A stretch of 64,000 nt of DNA, taken from the NCBI GenBank assembly GCA_004208945.1, contig SGPE01000008.1, positions 124,001 through 188,000 on the forward strand. The letters run 5' to 3'. Made by a program: the position numbers and the translations under genes. Source of the stretch: Pseudoalteromonas sp. CO133X. GTDB lineage: Bacteria > Pseudomonadota > Gammaproteobacteria > Enterobacterales > Alteromonadaceae. Below, piece after piece: positions 36,683 to 46,302 of this stretch. How positions within the stretch are numbered: position 1 is the stretch's first letter; each line of letters begins with the position of its first letter. The notes under the pieces are model-generated. The model did no database searches. It was given only the letters and a program-made list of their open reading frames with translations, and was not told the DNA's origin.

Positions 36683-39115
36683 TTACAGCTCAAAGTTGTA
36701 GCTAAACTTCATACCGATGGTACGAGGCGCTGTGGTGTAGTGACCATAAACACGCTGTAGCTCAGGTAGCTCTTTGTTAAGCTCAGCATATTGCGACATA
36801 CCAGCCCAAGACTTATCACGACGTACAGAAGTGAATGCATATTTATCGAATAAGTTGTCTACGTAAAGGGTTGCAGACCACATATCGCCAGTAATTTTGG
36901 CTGATAAGTTGCTTAGAGCATAACCAGGTAATACTTCGCCGTCTGCTTTTAAGCCTACTTTGGTGATCACATCGCTTTGCGCTGTAATACCGTAGTTTAC
37001 GCTTAATAGTTTATCGCCTAGGATATCTTGCTCGTAACGAAGACCAAACGAGAATTGATGCTCAGGAGCGCCCGGTAAACGGTCGCCTTTAGCACCATCA
37101 TAGTAGCTTTGATACTGCGCTAAGTCACCGCCTAATACGCCAAATAAATAAGGTGCATCTTCGGTCAATTCAGCCTTTGCATAAGCGTATGTCGCATAGG
37201 CAGCCCAGTTATCACCAATCATAGCGCGGCTTGAAAGCTCAATACCTTTTGAATTAGCAGAACCCGCATTTGAGGTAATTAACTCCTGACCATTTACCGT
37301 GCTGCTACCAACTTGCGCATCTTTCCAATCAACATTAAATAGCGCTGCATTGAAGTGTAGGCGATTACGTAACCATGATGACTTAAAGCCTAACTCATAA
37401 TTGACTGTGGTATCTGGTTTGTAATCTTCTTCATTTGGCAGAGCACAAACAATTTGTTGCTCAGGTAATACATCAGGGCAAGGTGCAATACCGTTACCAC
37501 CACCAATACGAAAACCTTCACTCACAGTAAAGTAAGCAAGAATACCGTTATCAAATGTGTAATTAGCATTAAACTTAAATAAGTTACCGTTATCGCTGGC
37601 ACTTACATTTTCCATAGCTAGATTATCGAGTGAATCAAAGTCACCAGAATAGAGCGGTGTTGCAGAACCAGATGTTGTAGAAACATCGTATTCGTAAAAA
37701 CGCGCGCCAACAGTGACATCAAGCTGATCTGTAATGCTGTAGCCAATTTCACCAAAAAGTGCTTTTTCAGTGGTTTCGCTGTCTGAAATCAGAATGTACT
37801 CAAGATCTTGTTCAACATTTGGAATGCCGCCACCCCAGTACTCAGTTAAACCCGGTGTGTATTCACGATCATCTGAGTGACTTTCTAATTTGTTATAGAA
37901 GCCACCCACAATCCAGTTAAAAGCGCTACTACTGTTTGATACTAAACGAAGTTCTTGCGTGAAAGTGTCGCGCTCTGAGGTATCGTGCGTGTAGCCAACA
38001 AATGAAGGGAAGTCGGCATAACCTGACCAAATATCATAAAGTAGATCGGTTTGATCGCGCTGACCAGATTGCTCATAGCTAGACCAACCAGATGCAGAGA
38101 CCAGCTCAGCAAAACCAAGATCTGCTTTTACTTCTAAGCTTAATAAATCGTTTTCTTCTTCACCTGGCTCAAGTACACGAGCTACGTTTTCGTATTTACC
38201 TGGTACACCTTGTAGCGCACTGCTATTAGCAAGAGAGCCGTATTGCGATGTCGAGTTGCCACCATTTTCTTGTTTTTGATAGAAGTAGTTAAGTGTTGCA
38301 TCAACATCTTCGGTTGCAAGCCAACGAAGTGATAAACGTGCTGTGGTGATTTGCTCATCGTTAACATCGCTTACGCTTTTTAAGTTGGCGTTAACATCAC
38401 TGCTGTCAGAAAAGTCAGGGTTCGGATTTGATACACCTGGCTTTTGAACTACATGGGTGTAATCGATGTAACCTGGATTATCGTAATAATTTAAGCTAGT
38501 ACGTAATGCGAGTTTATCGTTGATTAGTGGCGTGTTGAATACCACGCCAAACTCACCACCGGTACCGTCACTTTCGTTGATGCTAAATACATCGCCTGTT
38601 ACTTTACCCTCAGTAATATCAAGCTCAGGCTGTTTTAGTAAGTAACGAATTGCACCGCCTAAAGTGCCAGCACCGTATAGCGTACCCTGTGGGCCGATGA
38701 GTACTTCCATGCGATCAACATCAGTTAAACGTAAATCAATACTAAGTGGGATTTCACCAACATAAGTTGCGACTGTGCCGCTATCAGAAATACGGTCAGA
38801 GGTATTGGTGTTCAAACCACGAACGATAATCGGAGAACCTTCACGGCCACCTTGATCAGAAATCGTTAGGCCTGGCACCCAGCGTGCAACATCTTCTAAA
38901 TCACTAATATTTTGGTCGCTAATTACATCGCCATTTAGGGCCGTAATATTGAGTGGTGCATCTTGCACAGAACCTGCTCGTCGTGTTGCAGTAATTTGAA
39001 TTGTTTCAATTGATTTATCGACGTCGATAGTATCTTCTGCTGCAAATGCCATATTGCTATTGATTAAAACCGCAGAAATTGCACTTGCAAGTAGAGCAGG
39101 CCTAAAGGTATTCAT
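36683..39115 (-). CDS. TonB-dependent receptor
   Basis: The 810-residue protein has a signal peptide (cleaved near NMAFA, residue 25) and then a plug domain: IETIQITATRRAGSVQDAP is the TonB-box-like region, and SPIIVRGLNTNT and GPQGTLYGAGTLGGAIRYL follow. The roughly 650-residue barrel ends in SYNFEL. The barrel strand VEVLIGPQGTLYGA-like pattern and IATFYVTVSEGF-type segments place it in the iron-complex/unknown-ligand branch of outer-membrane transporters. The ligand is unknown; TonB receptors take up siderophores, heme, vitamin B12 or oligosaccharides. It is followed by a hairpin and the TPR-sulfotransferase gene. No regulator is adjacent on this strand. Confidence 0.95.
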   Translation of the reverse strand: MNTFRPALLASAISAVLINSNMAFAAEDTIDVDKSIETIQITATRRAGSVQDAPLNITALNGDVISDQNISDLEDVARWVPGLTISDQGGREGSPIIVRGLNTNTSDRISDSGTVATYVGEIPLSIDLRLTDVDRMEVLIGPQGTLYGAGTLGGAIRYLLKQPELDITEGKVTGDVFSINESDGTGGEFGVVFNTPLINDKLALRTSLNYYDNPGYIDYTHVVQKPGVSNPNPDFSDSSDVNANLKSVSDVNDEQITTARLSLRWLATEDVDATLNYFYQKQENGGNSTSQYGSLANSSALQGVPGKYENVARVLEPGEEENDLLSLEVKADLGFAELVSASGWSSYEQSGQRDQTDLLYDIWSGYADFPSFVGYTHDTSERDTFTQELRLVSNSSSAFNWIVGGFYNKLESHSDDREYTPGLTEYWGGGIPNVEQDLEYILISDSETTEKALFGEIGYSITDQLDVTVGARFYEYDVSTTSGSATPLYSGDFDSLDNLAMENVSASDNGNLFKFNANYTFDNGILAYFTVSEGFRIGGGNGIAPCPDVLPEQQIVCALPNEEDYKPDTTVNYELGFKSSWLRNRLHFNAALFNVDWKDAQVGSSTVNGQELITSNAGSANSKGIELSSRAMIGDNWAAYATYAYAKAELTEDAPYLFGVLGGDLAQYQSYYDGAKGDRLPGAPEHQFSFGLRYEQDILGDKLLSVNYGITAQSDVITKVGLKADGEVLPGYALSNLSAKITGDMWSATLYVDNLFDKYAFTSVRRDKSWAGMSQYAELNKELPELQRVYGHYTTAPRTIGMKFSYNFEL

Positions 39116-39295
39116 GTTTGATTCCGATGTAGTTACAATAAATTTATGCTTAAAAAATAGGCGTAGCTAGTGATTTAAGCTTAAAAGAGATTGATTTAGT
39201 GAATTTATATCCAATTATAGTGTATTTTTATTCTCGTAGTCATGCGTTATTTGCAATAAAATGCAAAATAATTGAATAAATACTCTATCTGGATA

Positions 39296-39652
39296 TTAAC
39301 TATCGGAAAAAGGGCAGTGGGTGCAGTCGTTTTTACAGCAATGTCCGCGCTTTAAAAAGAACCAGCGACTAAATACCATGTAGTTGTTTTTCATTGTGTA
39401 ATCGAGATTTTCAATTAACTTACCTTGGTGATAGAAAGGGTTGGCAAAAGCGAGTTGTTGCTTAAGAGGCTGTTGGTATAGTTTGGATAAAAATAAATTT
39501 ATTTCCTTAATTGTACAATCACGGCACAAACAGGATGTAGCTGCTTCATCAAGTGGTAAAATGGCGGGTAATTCATTACACCAACAAGCATTTATATTGT
39601 CGGCTTGGCAGTTAAGTGTTGCTTTGCATTGCGAGCAAGTAAGGGTTGTCAT
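39296..39652 (-). CDS. Cysteine-rich CWC protein fused to DUF5522
   Basis: The 118-residue protein has two cysteine-rich modules. The N-terminal one (CSQC-x8-C-x7-CWC, then CLCRDC at 42-47) fits the cysteine-rich CWC family. The C-terminal one (MVFSRWFFLKRGHCCKNDCTHCPF) fits DUF5522, a short family with a conserved CC-x3-C-x2-C. Both are presumed metal-binding (zinc or iron-sulfur); neither has a known function. In many genomes they are separate genes, so this may be a fusion. It is divergent from the small acidic gene at 39696. Confidence 0.8.
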   Translation of the reverse strand: MTTLTCSQCKATLNCQADNINACWCNELPAILPLDEAATSCLCRDCTIKEINLFLSKLYQQPLKQQLAFANPFYHQGKLIENLDYTMKNNYMVFSRWFFLKRGHCCKNDCTHCPFSDS

Positions 39653-39695
39653 TCAGTAAAAAGATGCTTTGAGATTGAAAAGGTAAGCATAGCAA

Positions 39696-40019
39696 ATGGA
39701 TAAATTAGACGCATTAGATGAGTTTGCCCGATTTGGTGAAAACCGATTTGAGGCAATCTCTATTATTACCAGCAGCCCTGACAATCAAGGTGATGTGTAT
39801 ATCGTTACGCAAGACGTTTTTTGTCAGGTTTTACAGCGTGTTATTGACGGCGAAATAGATATCGATGAGTTAGAACTTTGGGCAAATGTATTGGAATCTC
39901 GTCAAGACATCGATGAAAGTGAGGTTGAAGGCGCGATCTTTGCCTTAAGTAATAACGAGCAAATGGGTGAGTTGAGTAAAAGTACGCTAAAGAAGTTATT
40001 AGAACTGACCTTAGGCTGA
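39696..40019 (+). CDS. Small acidic protein of unknown function
   Basis: The 107-residue protein is strongly acidic and soluble. A segment DIDELELWANVLESRQDID resembles a motif found in several small helical proteins that I associate with immunity-type or uncharacterised families, where (E)LxxWAxxLExRxDI is conserved, but this is a weak link. The N-terminal half has an alpha/beta look (FEAISIITSSPDNQGDVYIV). The gene stands alone, divergent from the CWC protein, and its last codons form one arm of a 15-bp inverted repeat that closes the gene. Confidence 0.7.
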   Translation: MDKLDALDEFARFGENRFEAISIITSSPDNQGDVYIVTQDVFCQVLQRVIDGEIDIDELELWANVLESRQDIDESEVEGAIFALSNNEQMGELSKSTLKKLLELTLG

Positions 40020-40047
40020 AAGAGTCTTATATCTTTCAGCCTAAGGT
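40008..40047. terminator. Perfect 15-bp inverted repeat between converging genes
   Basis: Bases 40008-40022 (ACCTTAGGCTGAAAG) pair perfectly with 40033-40047 across a 10-base loop. The left arm includes the end of the small acidic gene, with its stop in the stem. No T tract follows on either side, so it is an atypical terminator or an RNA-stabilising structure for both converging transcripts. Confidence 0.6.
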
Positions 40048-40059
40048 ATGTACTTGTTG

Positions 40060-41028
40060 CTACTTATGATAGTTCAAGCAGGTTTCAACTTCGTTTTTCG
40101 AGCCTAAGATCACCGCAACACGTTGGTGGATAGCGTCAGGTTGAATATCCATGATGCGCTCTGTGCCCGTTGAGGCAATACCGCCAGCTTGTTCGATTAA
40201 CATCGCCATAGGGTTTGCTTCGTATAGTAAACGTAATTTGTTAGGTTTATTTGGATCTTTCGTATCGGTCGGGTAAGTGAAAATACCACCACGACATAAA
40301 ACACGGTGCACATCACCCACCATTGCAGCAATCCAGCGCATGTTGAAGTTACGACCACGAGGGCCTGTGTCACCAGCAATTAAGTCATTGATGTAATTTT
40401 GCATCGCCGGTTGCCAATGGCGCTGATTCGAGGCATTAATAGCAAATTCGCTAGTGTCTTCAGGGACTTTTGCAAAATCTTCTGTTAATAAGAAGGTTCC
40501 GTGCGTTTTATCTAAGGTGAAAAAGCGTGTGCCTTTGCCAGTTGTTAATGCCAGCACGGTAGATGGGCCATATAATACATAACCCGCTGCAACTTGGTTT
40601 TTACCCGGTTGCATAAATATACTTGGATCAGCAGGATCCGCGCCATCAGGCGCTGCCATAATTGAGAAAATCGTACCAACCAGTGAGTTAATATCGGTAT
40701 TTGAAGAGCCATCAAGCGGGTCAAAGGCAACGATGTATTTAGCATCAGGGTTACCCGCAACGGTAAAATCTTCTTCCTCAGAAGCAATGGCTTTTACGTA
40801 GCCCGATTCGAGTAAAATGTCTTTTAGAAGCTGATTGGTAAGTACATCTAATTTCTTTTGTGTTTCACCCTGAATATTTTCGTCAAGAGTTGAACCTAAC
40901 ACACCTGATAAGGCACCTTGACCAACACGGAATGAAATTTCTTTACATGCCGCAAGCACTGTTCTGATCAATGAGATCAGTTCACGAGGGCAACCATCTT
41001 CTAATAATACCGGTGGGAGTCTACGCAT
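40060..41028 (-). CDS. fbp: Fructose-1,6-bisphosphatase class I
   Basis: Fbp removes the 1-phosphate of fructose-1,6-bisphosphate in gluconeogenesis. The 322-residue protein carries the metal/substrate motif [23 protein letters not shown], an upstream IASEEEDF segment with the acidic metal ligands, [14 protein letters not shown] and [19 protein letters not shown]. Length and order match bacterial class I enzymes. The ATG at 41028 has AGGA about eight bases upstream. It is monocistronic and converges on the small acidic gene. Divergent from the zinc metalloprotease gene. Confidence 0.97.
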   Translation of the reverse strand: MRRLPPVLLEDGCPRELISLIRTVLAACKEISFRVGQGALSGVLGSTLDENIQGETQKKLDVLTNQLLKDILLESGYVKAIASEEEDFTVAGNPDAKYIVAFDPLDGSSNTDINSLVGTIFSIMAAPDGADPADPSIFMQPGKNQVAAGYVLYGPSTVLALTTGKGTRFFTLDKTHGTFLLTEDFAKVPEDTSEFAINASNQRHWQPAMQNYINDLIAGDTGPRGRNFNMRWIAAMVGDVHRVLCRGGIFTYPTDTKDPNKPNKLRLLYEANPMAMLIEQAGGIASTGTERIMDIQPDAIHQRVAVILGSKNEVETCLNYHK

Positions 41029-41189
41029 TCTATTTTCCTGATAACGTTGTAGCCAGACATTTTTAAGTGTGAGAGAGAATGTCTTAGCAAGCGCTGAATT
41101 TCGTCTTAAATAGCTGTTTTTTGTTGGCGATACTTTATACTGCCTAATACCTGTACAGTATTTAAAACGCGAATAACAAAGATAAGATT

Positions 41190-43619
41190 ATGCAAAAAAT
41201 ACCATTACTACGATACCTGCTCTTAGCTGTGCTGCTTACTATAATAACTCAAGCACACGCAGCAATTAAGCCTATAAATGATTTTACTGAAAAAATGAGT
41301 CATTTTTCGGGCTATTATTCTTTCTATTATGATTCTGAAAGCGGCAAAGTGTATGTTGCAGTTGATAAACTAAAGCAACCTTTTTTACTTCAGCAAAGCT
41401 TACCTTATGGCGTGGGCTCAAATGATATAGGCCTTGATCGAGGGCAACTTGGCAATACCTATTTAGTACAATTTGAACGTTTTGGTGATAAGGTGATGTT
41501 ACGAGCATTGAATACTTATTATCGAGCGAATACGACCAACTTGGCCGAGCAGCAAAGTATCAAAGAAGCGTTTGCTTCGAGTATTCTTGCGGGCTTTAGT
41601 GTTGTTGCAGAGTCAGACTCAGCGGTGCTTGTAGACTATACTCCTTATTTATTGAGTGATGTACACGGTGTAAGTCGTCGTTTAGCTGCAACTTCGCAGG
41701 GGAGCTTTAATTTAGATGGTAACCGAAGCGCAGTCTATTTAGCTCGTTCAAACGCATTTGTGAAAAATACAGAGTTAGAGGCAATACTCACTTTTCAAGG
41801 TAGTAACCCAGGTGAGTTTGTTCGTCAAGTGAGCGCTGATCCTCACATACTTACAGTACATATGCATCATTCTTTTATTGAACTGCCTGATGATAACTAC
41901 ACACCACGTCAATTCCACCCTCAATCAGGTTACTGGAGTATTGAGCATAAAGATTACGCCGCACCACTTGGTGAGTCTATGTATGTGCGTTATATCCCGC
42001 GCCACCGTTTAGCAAAAAAAGATCCGAGCCTGCCAATTAGCGAACCCGTTGAACCGATTGTTTACTATTTAGATCCGGGCGTGCCTGAGCCAGTTAAAAC
42101 AGCCTTGTTAGAGGGCGCTAAATGGTGGAATGATGCATTCAATGCTGCTGGCTATAAGAACGCATTTATCGTTAAAGTGTTACCTGATGATGCTAATCCT
42201 ATGGATATACGCTACAACGTGATCCAATGGGTACACCGTGCAACACGTGGCTGGTCGTATGGCAGCTCAGTGATAGACCCGAGAACGGGCGAAATTATTA
42301 AAGGCCATGTAACACTGGGCTCATTACGTGTACGTCAAGATATCCTTATTGCTGAGGCATTAGCTGCCCCTTATTTTGAAGGTAATGAAGTTGCTACTCG
42401 TTTACAAGCAATGGCTCTTGATCGTATTCGTCAACTAAGCGCTCATGAAATAGGCCACACTTTAGGGATTGCACATAACTTTTCAGCGTCGGTCGCTGAT
42501 AGAGCATCGGTAATGGACTATCCTCACCCGCTACTTAGTTTCAATGAGCAAGGCAAACTGGATGTGAGCCGAGGCTATGCCTCTGGTATGGGAGTGTGGG
42601 ACACACAAGTGATAAAATATGGTTATAGCGATTTTACAAACCAAGATGAACCACAACAACTGGCCGCAATTTTAGCTGAAAATAAAAGCAAAGGGTTGGA
42701 ATTTATTTCGGACAGTGATGCACGTGCTAAAGGGGGCGCTCATCCAACGGGGCATTTGTGGGATAACGGTCGTTCACCAAGTGATGAGTTAATGCGTGTA
42801 CTTGATATTCGCAAACAAGCGCTGACGAGCTTTGGTATTGAAAATATCAAAACGGGGACTGCGTTATCGCAATTAGAAGAAATGCTAGTGCCACTTTATT
42901 TATTCCATCGCTATCAAGTTGAAGCTGCGGTTAAATTAATTGCCGGTGTTAATTACGAATATGAAGTACGTGATGACTCTGAGCCAAAAGGGGCGCAAGT
43001 TGTAACTAAGCAAACCCAGCAAGCGGCTGTTGATGCATTACTTGCTACACTAAAAGCTGAGAATCTTGTTTTACCTGAGTCAGTGTTAGCGCTTATTCCT
43101 CCAAAAGCGTATGGGGAATCTAAATCACGCGAGAGCATTGTCGGTCGTACAGGGTTAACCCTGGATGCTATGGCATTGCCTGAAGTCGCAGCTGCACATA
43201 GTTTAAGCCTATTATTTAATAGCCAGCGTGTTAATCGCCTCGCGCAGCAACAAGCGCGTAGCGATGCATTTTATAGTTTAGATTCATTATTAGCTCAAAC
43301 TTATCAGCAAATTTTCGAGCAAAAAATTGCCCAAGGGATGGCGGGTAAGATTAGCCAACGAGTGCAGTTTTTAACGGCTAAGCAATTTGCTGATTTAGTA
43401 ACGAGTGATAAAGTCGCGCCTGAGGTACAAGCACAGTTTCGTTATTACCTTGGCAAGCTTGCAAAGAGTTACCAGCAAGAATCAATGCTAGGAAGTGCAT
43501 CAGTAGGTGATAGTGCCTTCAAGCAATATTTAAGCGAACAAATCAGCCACTTTTTAGAAAGCGGTGAGTGGCCTGCAAACTTTAAAGTATTGCCAATGCC
43601 ACCGGGTTCGCCCATTTAA
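41190..43619 (+). CDS. Secreted zinc-dependent metalloprotease (DUF5117/DUF5118 type)
   Basis: The 809-residue protein begins with a signal peptide (ending ITQAHA, about residue 25). The N-terminal 300 residues show the pattern of DUF5117-type metalloproteases (LPYGVGSNDIGLDRGQLG, VYLDPGVPEPVK region). The metzincin-like zinc site HEIGHTLGIAH lies at 419-429 (His419, Glu420, His423, His429), followed by a Met-turn-like SVMDYPHPL. A long C-terminal domain follows. It should digest proteins or peptides outside the cytoplasm; the target is unknown. The gene is monocistronic with a clear terminator. Confidence 0.93.
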   Translation: MQKIPLLRYLLLAVLLTIITQAHAAIKPINDFTEKMSHFSGYYSFYYDSESGKVYVAVDKLKQPFLLQQSLPYGVGSNDIGLDRGQLGNTYLVQFERFGDKVMLRALNTYYRANTTNLAEQQSIKEAFASSILAGFSVVAESDSAVLVDYTPYLLSDVHGVSRRLAATSQGSFNLDGNRSAVYLARSNAFVKNTELEAILTFQGSNPGEFVRQVSADPHILTVHMHHSFIELPDDNYTPRQFHPQSGYWSIEHKDYAAPLGESMYVRYIPRHRLAKKDPSLPISEPVEPIVYYLDPGVPEPVKTALLEGAKWWNDAFNAAGYKNAFIVKVLPDDANPMDIRYNVIQWVHRATRGWSYGSSVIDPRTGEIIKGHVTLGSLRVRQDILIAEALAAPYFEGNEVATRLQAMALDRIRQLSAHEIGHTLGIAHNFSASVADRASVMDYPHPLLSFNEQGKLDVSRGYASGMGVWDTQVIKYGYSDFTNQDEPQQLAAILAENKSKGLEFISDSDARAKGGAHPTGHLWDNGRSPSDELMRVLDIRKQALTSFGIENIKTGTALSQLEEMLVPLYLFHRYQVEAAVKLIAGVNYEYEVRDDSEPKGAQVVTKQTQQAAVDALLATLKAENLVLPESVLALIPPKAYGESKSRESIVGRTGLTLDAMALPEVAAAHSLSLLFNSQRVNRLAQQQARSDAFYSLDSLLAQTYQQIFEQKIAQGMAGKISQRVQFLTAKQFADLVTSDKVAPEVQAQFRYYLGKLAKSYQQESMLGSASVGDSAFKQYLSEQISHFLESGEWPANFKVLPMPPGSPI

Positions 43620-43635
43620 CTCACCTTTCTTTTAA

Positions 43636-43660
43636 GGCGCCTAGCATAGCTAGGCGTTTT
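43636..43660 (+). terminator. Terminator after zinc metalloprotease
   Basis: An 8-bp stem (CGCCTAGC at 43638-43645 with GCTAGGCG at 43649-43656) with a 3-base loop is followed by T4. Confidence 0.85.
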
Positions 43661-43723
43661 ACTTGCATAAAACTGGATTTTTGCTAATCTACCGACCTCT
43701 CTTTTTGTCTTCTTGGGGTGTAT

Positions 43724-44506
43724 ATGGCGTTTTTTTCTCGCTCGCTGCTTGCGGCAGCTATTACATTCTCGAGCTTTTCAAGTTATGCCTCATTAGCTAA
43801 AAAACAATGCGAAGTTGAGCTTAGTCACGGCTTGATCATTACAGATGATGTTATTCGTATTGTTGATAAAGGCCAAACCCGTGTACAAATAAACAACAAT
43901 ACTCAGTTATTTATTCGTGGCTATTGGGTTGACCTTAATCCAGAAGAAAGCAAAGTCGTGGAGCAGTTTAGTTTAGGTATTCGTGACACTGTGCCTGAAT
44001 TAGTTGAACTGGCCACTGATGGTGTAAATCTAGGTTTGAGTGCTATTGAGCAGGTCGTAGAGGGCATGTCCGACAAAGAACCTGAAGTACTTAAAACGCA
44101 ATTACAGTATGTTGAACGTGCTCTGATGGATAAGTTTAAGCGTGGCGATGACTTTTTCTTTATCGCCCCGCAATCATTGTCGAAAATCGATGACTTTTTT
44201 ACCAAAGAGATCAGCCAAAAAATTCACTCAGCAGTGCATGGCTCATTAGGGGCTATTTTAGTTTCATTAGGTGATGCGTTTAAATCACGTGAAGGAAATA
44301 TCGAAGATCGCATTAACGACATGGGTCAGCGTATGGATATTATCTCTAAGGAAATAGATAAGTCACTGCAAAAGAAAGCGGAGCAGCTTGAAATGAAAGC
44401 CTCTGAATACTGTGAGTGTTTAAACTCACTAGATGTCACTGAATCTCGACTACAAAAAATAGTGCCAGGAATGGCCGATTTCGATTTGGTACAGATTAAG
44501 TCTTAA
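43724..44506 (+). CDS. DUF2884 family periplasmic protein (YggN-like)
   Basis: The 260-residue protein has a signal peptide (cleaved near SSYAS, residue 21) and the DUF2884 pattern: KKQCEVELSHGLIITDDVIRIV, LFIRGYWVDLNPEE, VEQFSLGIRDTVPELVELATD, and a C-terminal coiled coil ending in YCECLNSL. E. coli YggN is the model member; the function is unknown. The start at 43724 (MAFFSRS) follows GGGGTG; an upstream GTG two codons earlier is less likely. It stands alone, ended by a terminator shared with the converging chemotaxis gene. Confidence 0.88.
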   Translation: MAFFSRSLLAAAITFSSFSSYASLAKKQCEVELSHGLIITDDVIRIVDKGQTRVQINNNTQLFIRGYWVDLNPEESKVVEQFSLGIRDTVPELVELATDGVNLGLSAIEQVVEGMSDKEPEVLKTQLQYVERALMDKFKRGDDFFFIAPQSLSKIDDFFTKEISQKIHSAVHGSLGAILVSLGDAFKSREGNIEDRINDMGQRMDIISKEIDKSLQKKAEQLEMKASEYCECLNSLDVTESRLQKIVPGMADFDLVQIKS

Positions 44507-44534
44507 AAGCCCAGTAAACTTAACTGGGCTTTTT
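44505..44534. terminator. Bidirectional terminator between DUF2884 and chemotaxis genes
   Basis: An 11-bp stem (AAAAGCCCAGT at 44505-44515 with ACTGGGCTTTT at 44523-44533) with a 7-base loop has A/T runs on both sides. It starts at the DUF2884 stop codon. Confidence 0.9.
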
Positions 44535-44561
44535 AATGTCTGACTTTTGATACGTGGATAG

Positions 44562-46187
44562 TTAGCTAAATTTAGCTGTTTCTGTCTCTAAATCAGCTGT
44601 AAGGCCTTTGATTGAATCGGTTGCCGTATGTGCCTGACTGGATACGTTAGCTGTTTGTGAGGCGGTATCTGAAATGGTCACCACACGTTTTGCTGTATCT
44701 TCACCTGCGTCTAATTGCTCTTTAGCTGCTATAGCTATTTGATGGCTCATTTGTGCGATTGCACTTAATGAACTCGCAACTCGGTTTAGTTCTTCATTGG
44801 CTTTAGTTGATTTAGCCACAGTTTGCTCACTGGTCGAAATACTGAGTGCAACAGATGACTTAGCATCTTGTGTTGCTGATTGTAATTTACCAATCATGTT
44901 GCGGATTTCTTCGGTACTGGTTTGTGTTCGTTGTGCAAGGCCACGGACTTCATCAGCGACAACCGCAAACCCTCTACCTTGTTCGCCAGCACGAGCTGCC
45001 TCAATGGCTGCATTAAGGGCTAATAAATTTGTTTGTTCTGCAATTCCTTGAATAACACTTAGCACATTAGCGATATTATTTACTTCATCATCAAGAACTT
45101 GAATGTTATTACCAGCGCTGTCAATTTGTTGCTCTAAAAGTGCGATTGTTTGTGCTGCTTCGTTGGTTAAGTGGCTTGCGCTTTGCCCTTGGTTCTCAGC
45201 TTCTTGTACTGAGTAGGCTGCTTGTTCGGCATGCTCAACAACTGTTTGCGCTGAGGCGGTCAGTTCGGTAATGGCTGAGGCAACCATTTGTGTTTCTTCA
45301 TTTAAACTACGGGTGAGTTTATCAAGCTCAACAGAGCGAGACTCGTTATCAACACTTTGATTTTTGAGGCTATCAGTTACGTCTTTAATGCCATCAACAA
45401 CGCCGCGTAAGCCTTGTTGCATATAATGCATGGCCGCAATGATACTTTCACTTGGTGCATCTTGGCGGATAGTTGAGTGGAGGTTGCCACGTGAGACGTT
45501 TTTAACAATATCAATTACTTCATTGATTTCACCACCCAGTGCATTGGTCAGTGATGAGCCAAAGCGTGCAATTGCAAACGTAAGGGCTATGGCAATGAGC
45601 ATAGATAAACCCAATAGCCACTTTGCTGTGCTCCAGTATCGTTCATCGACTTCTTTTGCACTAATTCCTGTGCCAACATACCAGCCAAACAGCGGTGTTT
45701 TTTGTACAACAGACGTTAAGTCTACTGTTTCGCCATCACGGACGGAGTCCCAATGGTAAGTAATAATTTTATTTGTGGTATTACCCACTAGTTTTTCGAC
45801 CATGCGACCAATGCTGTTACCGCTGGCATCTTTAAAGTCATTAAAGCTGGTACCATGAAGCTCTGGGTCATGTGGCGTGGCAACAAAATCTAAATTATTG
45901 TCGACGACATAAACATACTCTGAATCGTGATATTTATTTTCTCTTAAAACCTGAGTTGCCAACTCTTTAGCTTGATTTTCATCAAGCTGGCCATTTTTTA
46001 CCATCAATTCGAATTGCTCAACGATATTTGTTGTGCTTTTCATTAATTGGTTAATACGCGCAATGTTATCGCTCTCACTCGCATGACGTAACGACTGTAA
46101 ACCCAATAAAGCTATTGCGCAAAGTGCAATAAAAATAGCGGTAGCAAATAAGCTAATTTTTGTTTTTAAAGCTAGTCCTGATAACAC
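44562..46187 (-). CDS. Methyl-accepting chemotaxis protein with single CACHE domain
   Basis: The 541-residue receptor has membrane helices at about 10-30 and 185-208 flanking a periplasmic sCACHE_2 domain; the stretch [19 protein letters not shown] and [14 protein letters not shown] matches its usual pattern. A HAMP domain ([21 protein letters not shown]) and the signalling hairpin follow, with the tip [20 protein letters not shown] and [18 protein letters not shown]. Such CACHE receptors bind small carboxylates or amines; the ligand is unknown. The GTG start has a full AAGGAGG six bases upstream. It is monocistronic. Confidence 0.95.
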   Translation of the reverse strand: MLSGLALKTKISLFATAIFIALCAIALLGLQSLRHASESDNIARINQLMKSTTNIVEQFELMVKNGQLDENQAKELATQVLRENKYHDSEYVYVVDNNLDFVATPHDPELHGTSFNDFKDASGNSIGRMVEKLVGNTTNKIITYHWDSVRDGETVDLTSVVQKTPLFGWYVGTGISAKEVDERYWSTAKWLLGLSMLIAIALTFAIARFGSSLTNALGGEINEVIDIVKNVSRGNLHSTIRQDAPSESIIAAMHYMQQGLRGVVDGIKDVTDSLKNQSVDNESRSVELDKLTRSLNEETQMVASAITELTASAQTVVEHAEQAAYSVQEAENQGQSASHLTNEAAQTIALLEQQIDSAGNNIQVLDDEVNNIANVLSVIQGIAEQTNLLALNAAIEAARAGEQGRGFAVVADEVRGLAQRTQTSTEEIRNMIGKLQSATQDAKSSVALSISTSEQTVAKSTKANEELNRVASSLSAIAQMSHQIAIAAKEQLDAGEDTAKRVVTISDTASQTANVSSQAHTATDSIKGLTADLETETAKFS

Positions 46188-46302
46188 AGTTAGCCTCCTT
46201 TTATTATATCCCCTCTACTTTTCTACCATGTTTATCGGCAACTTGTTAGCTTTTATTAAGTAAAAATGACAGCGTTATCATGATATTTGTTCAAGTACCT
46301 AT

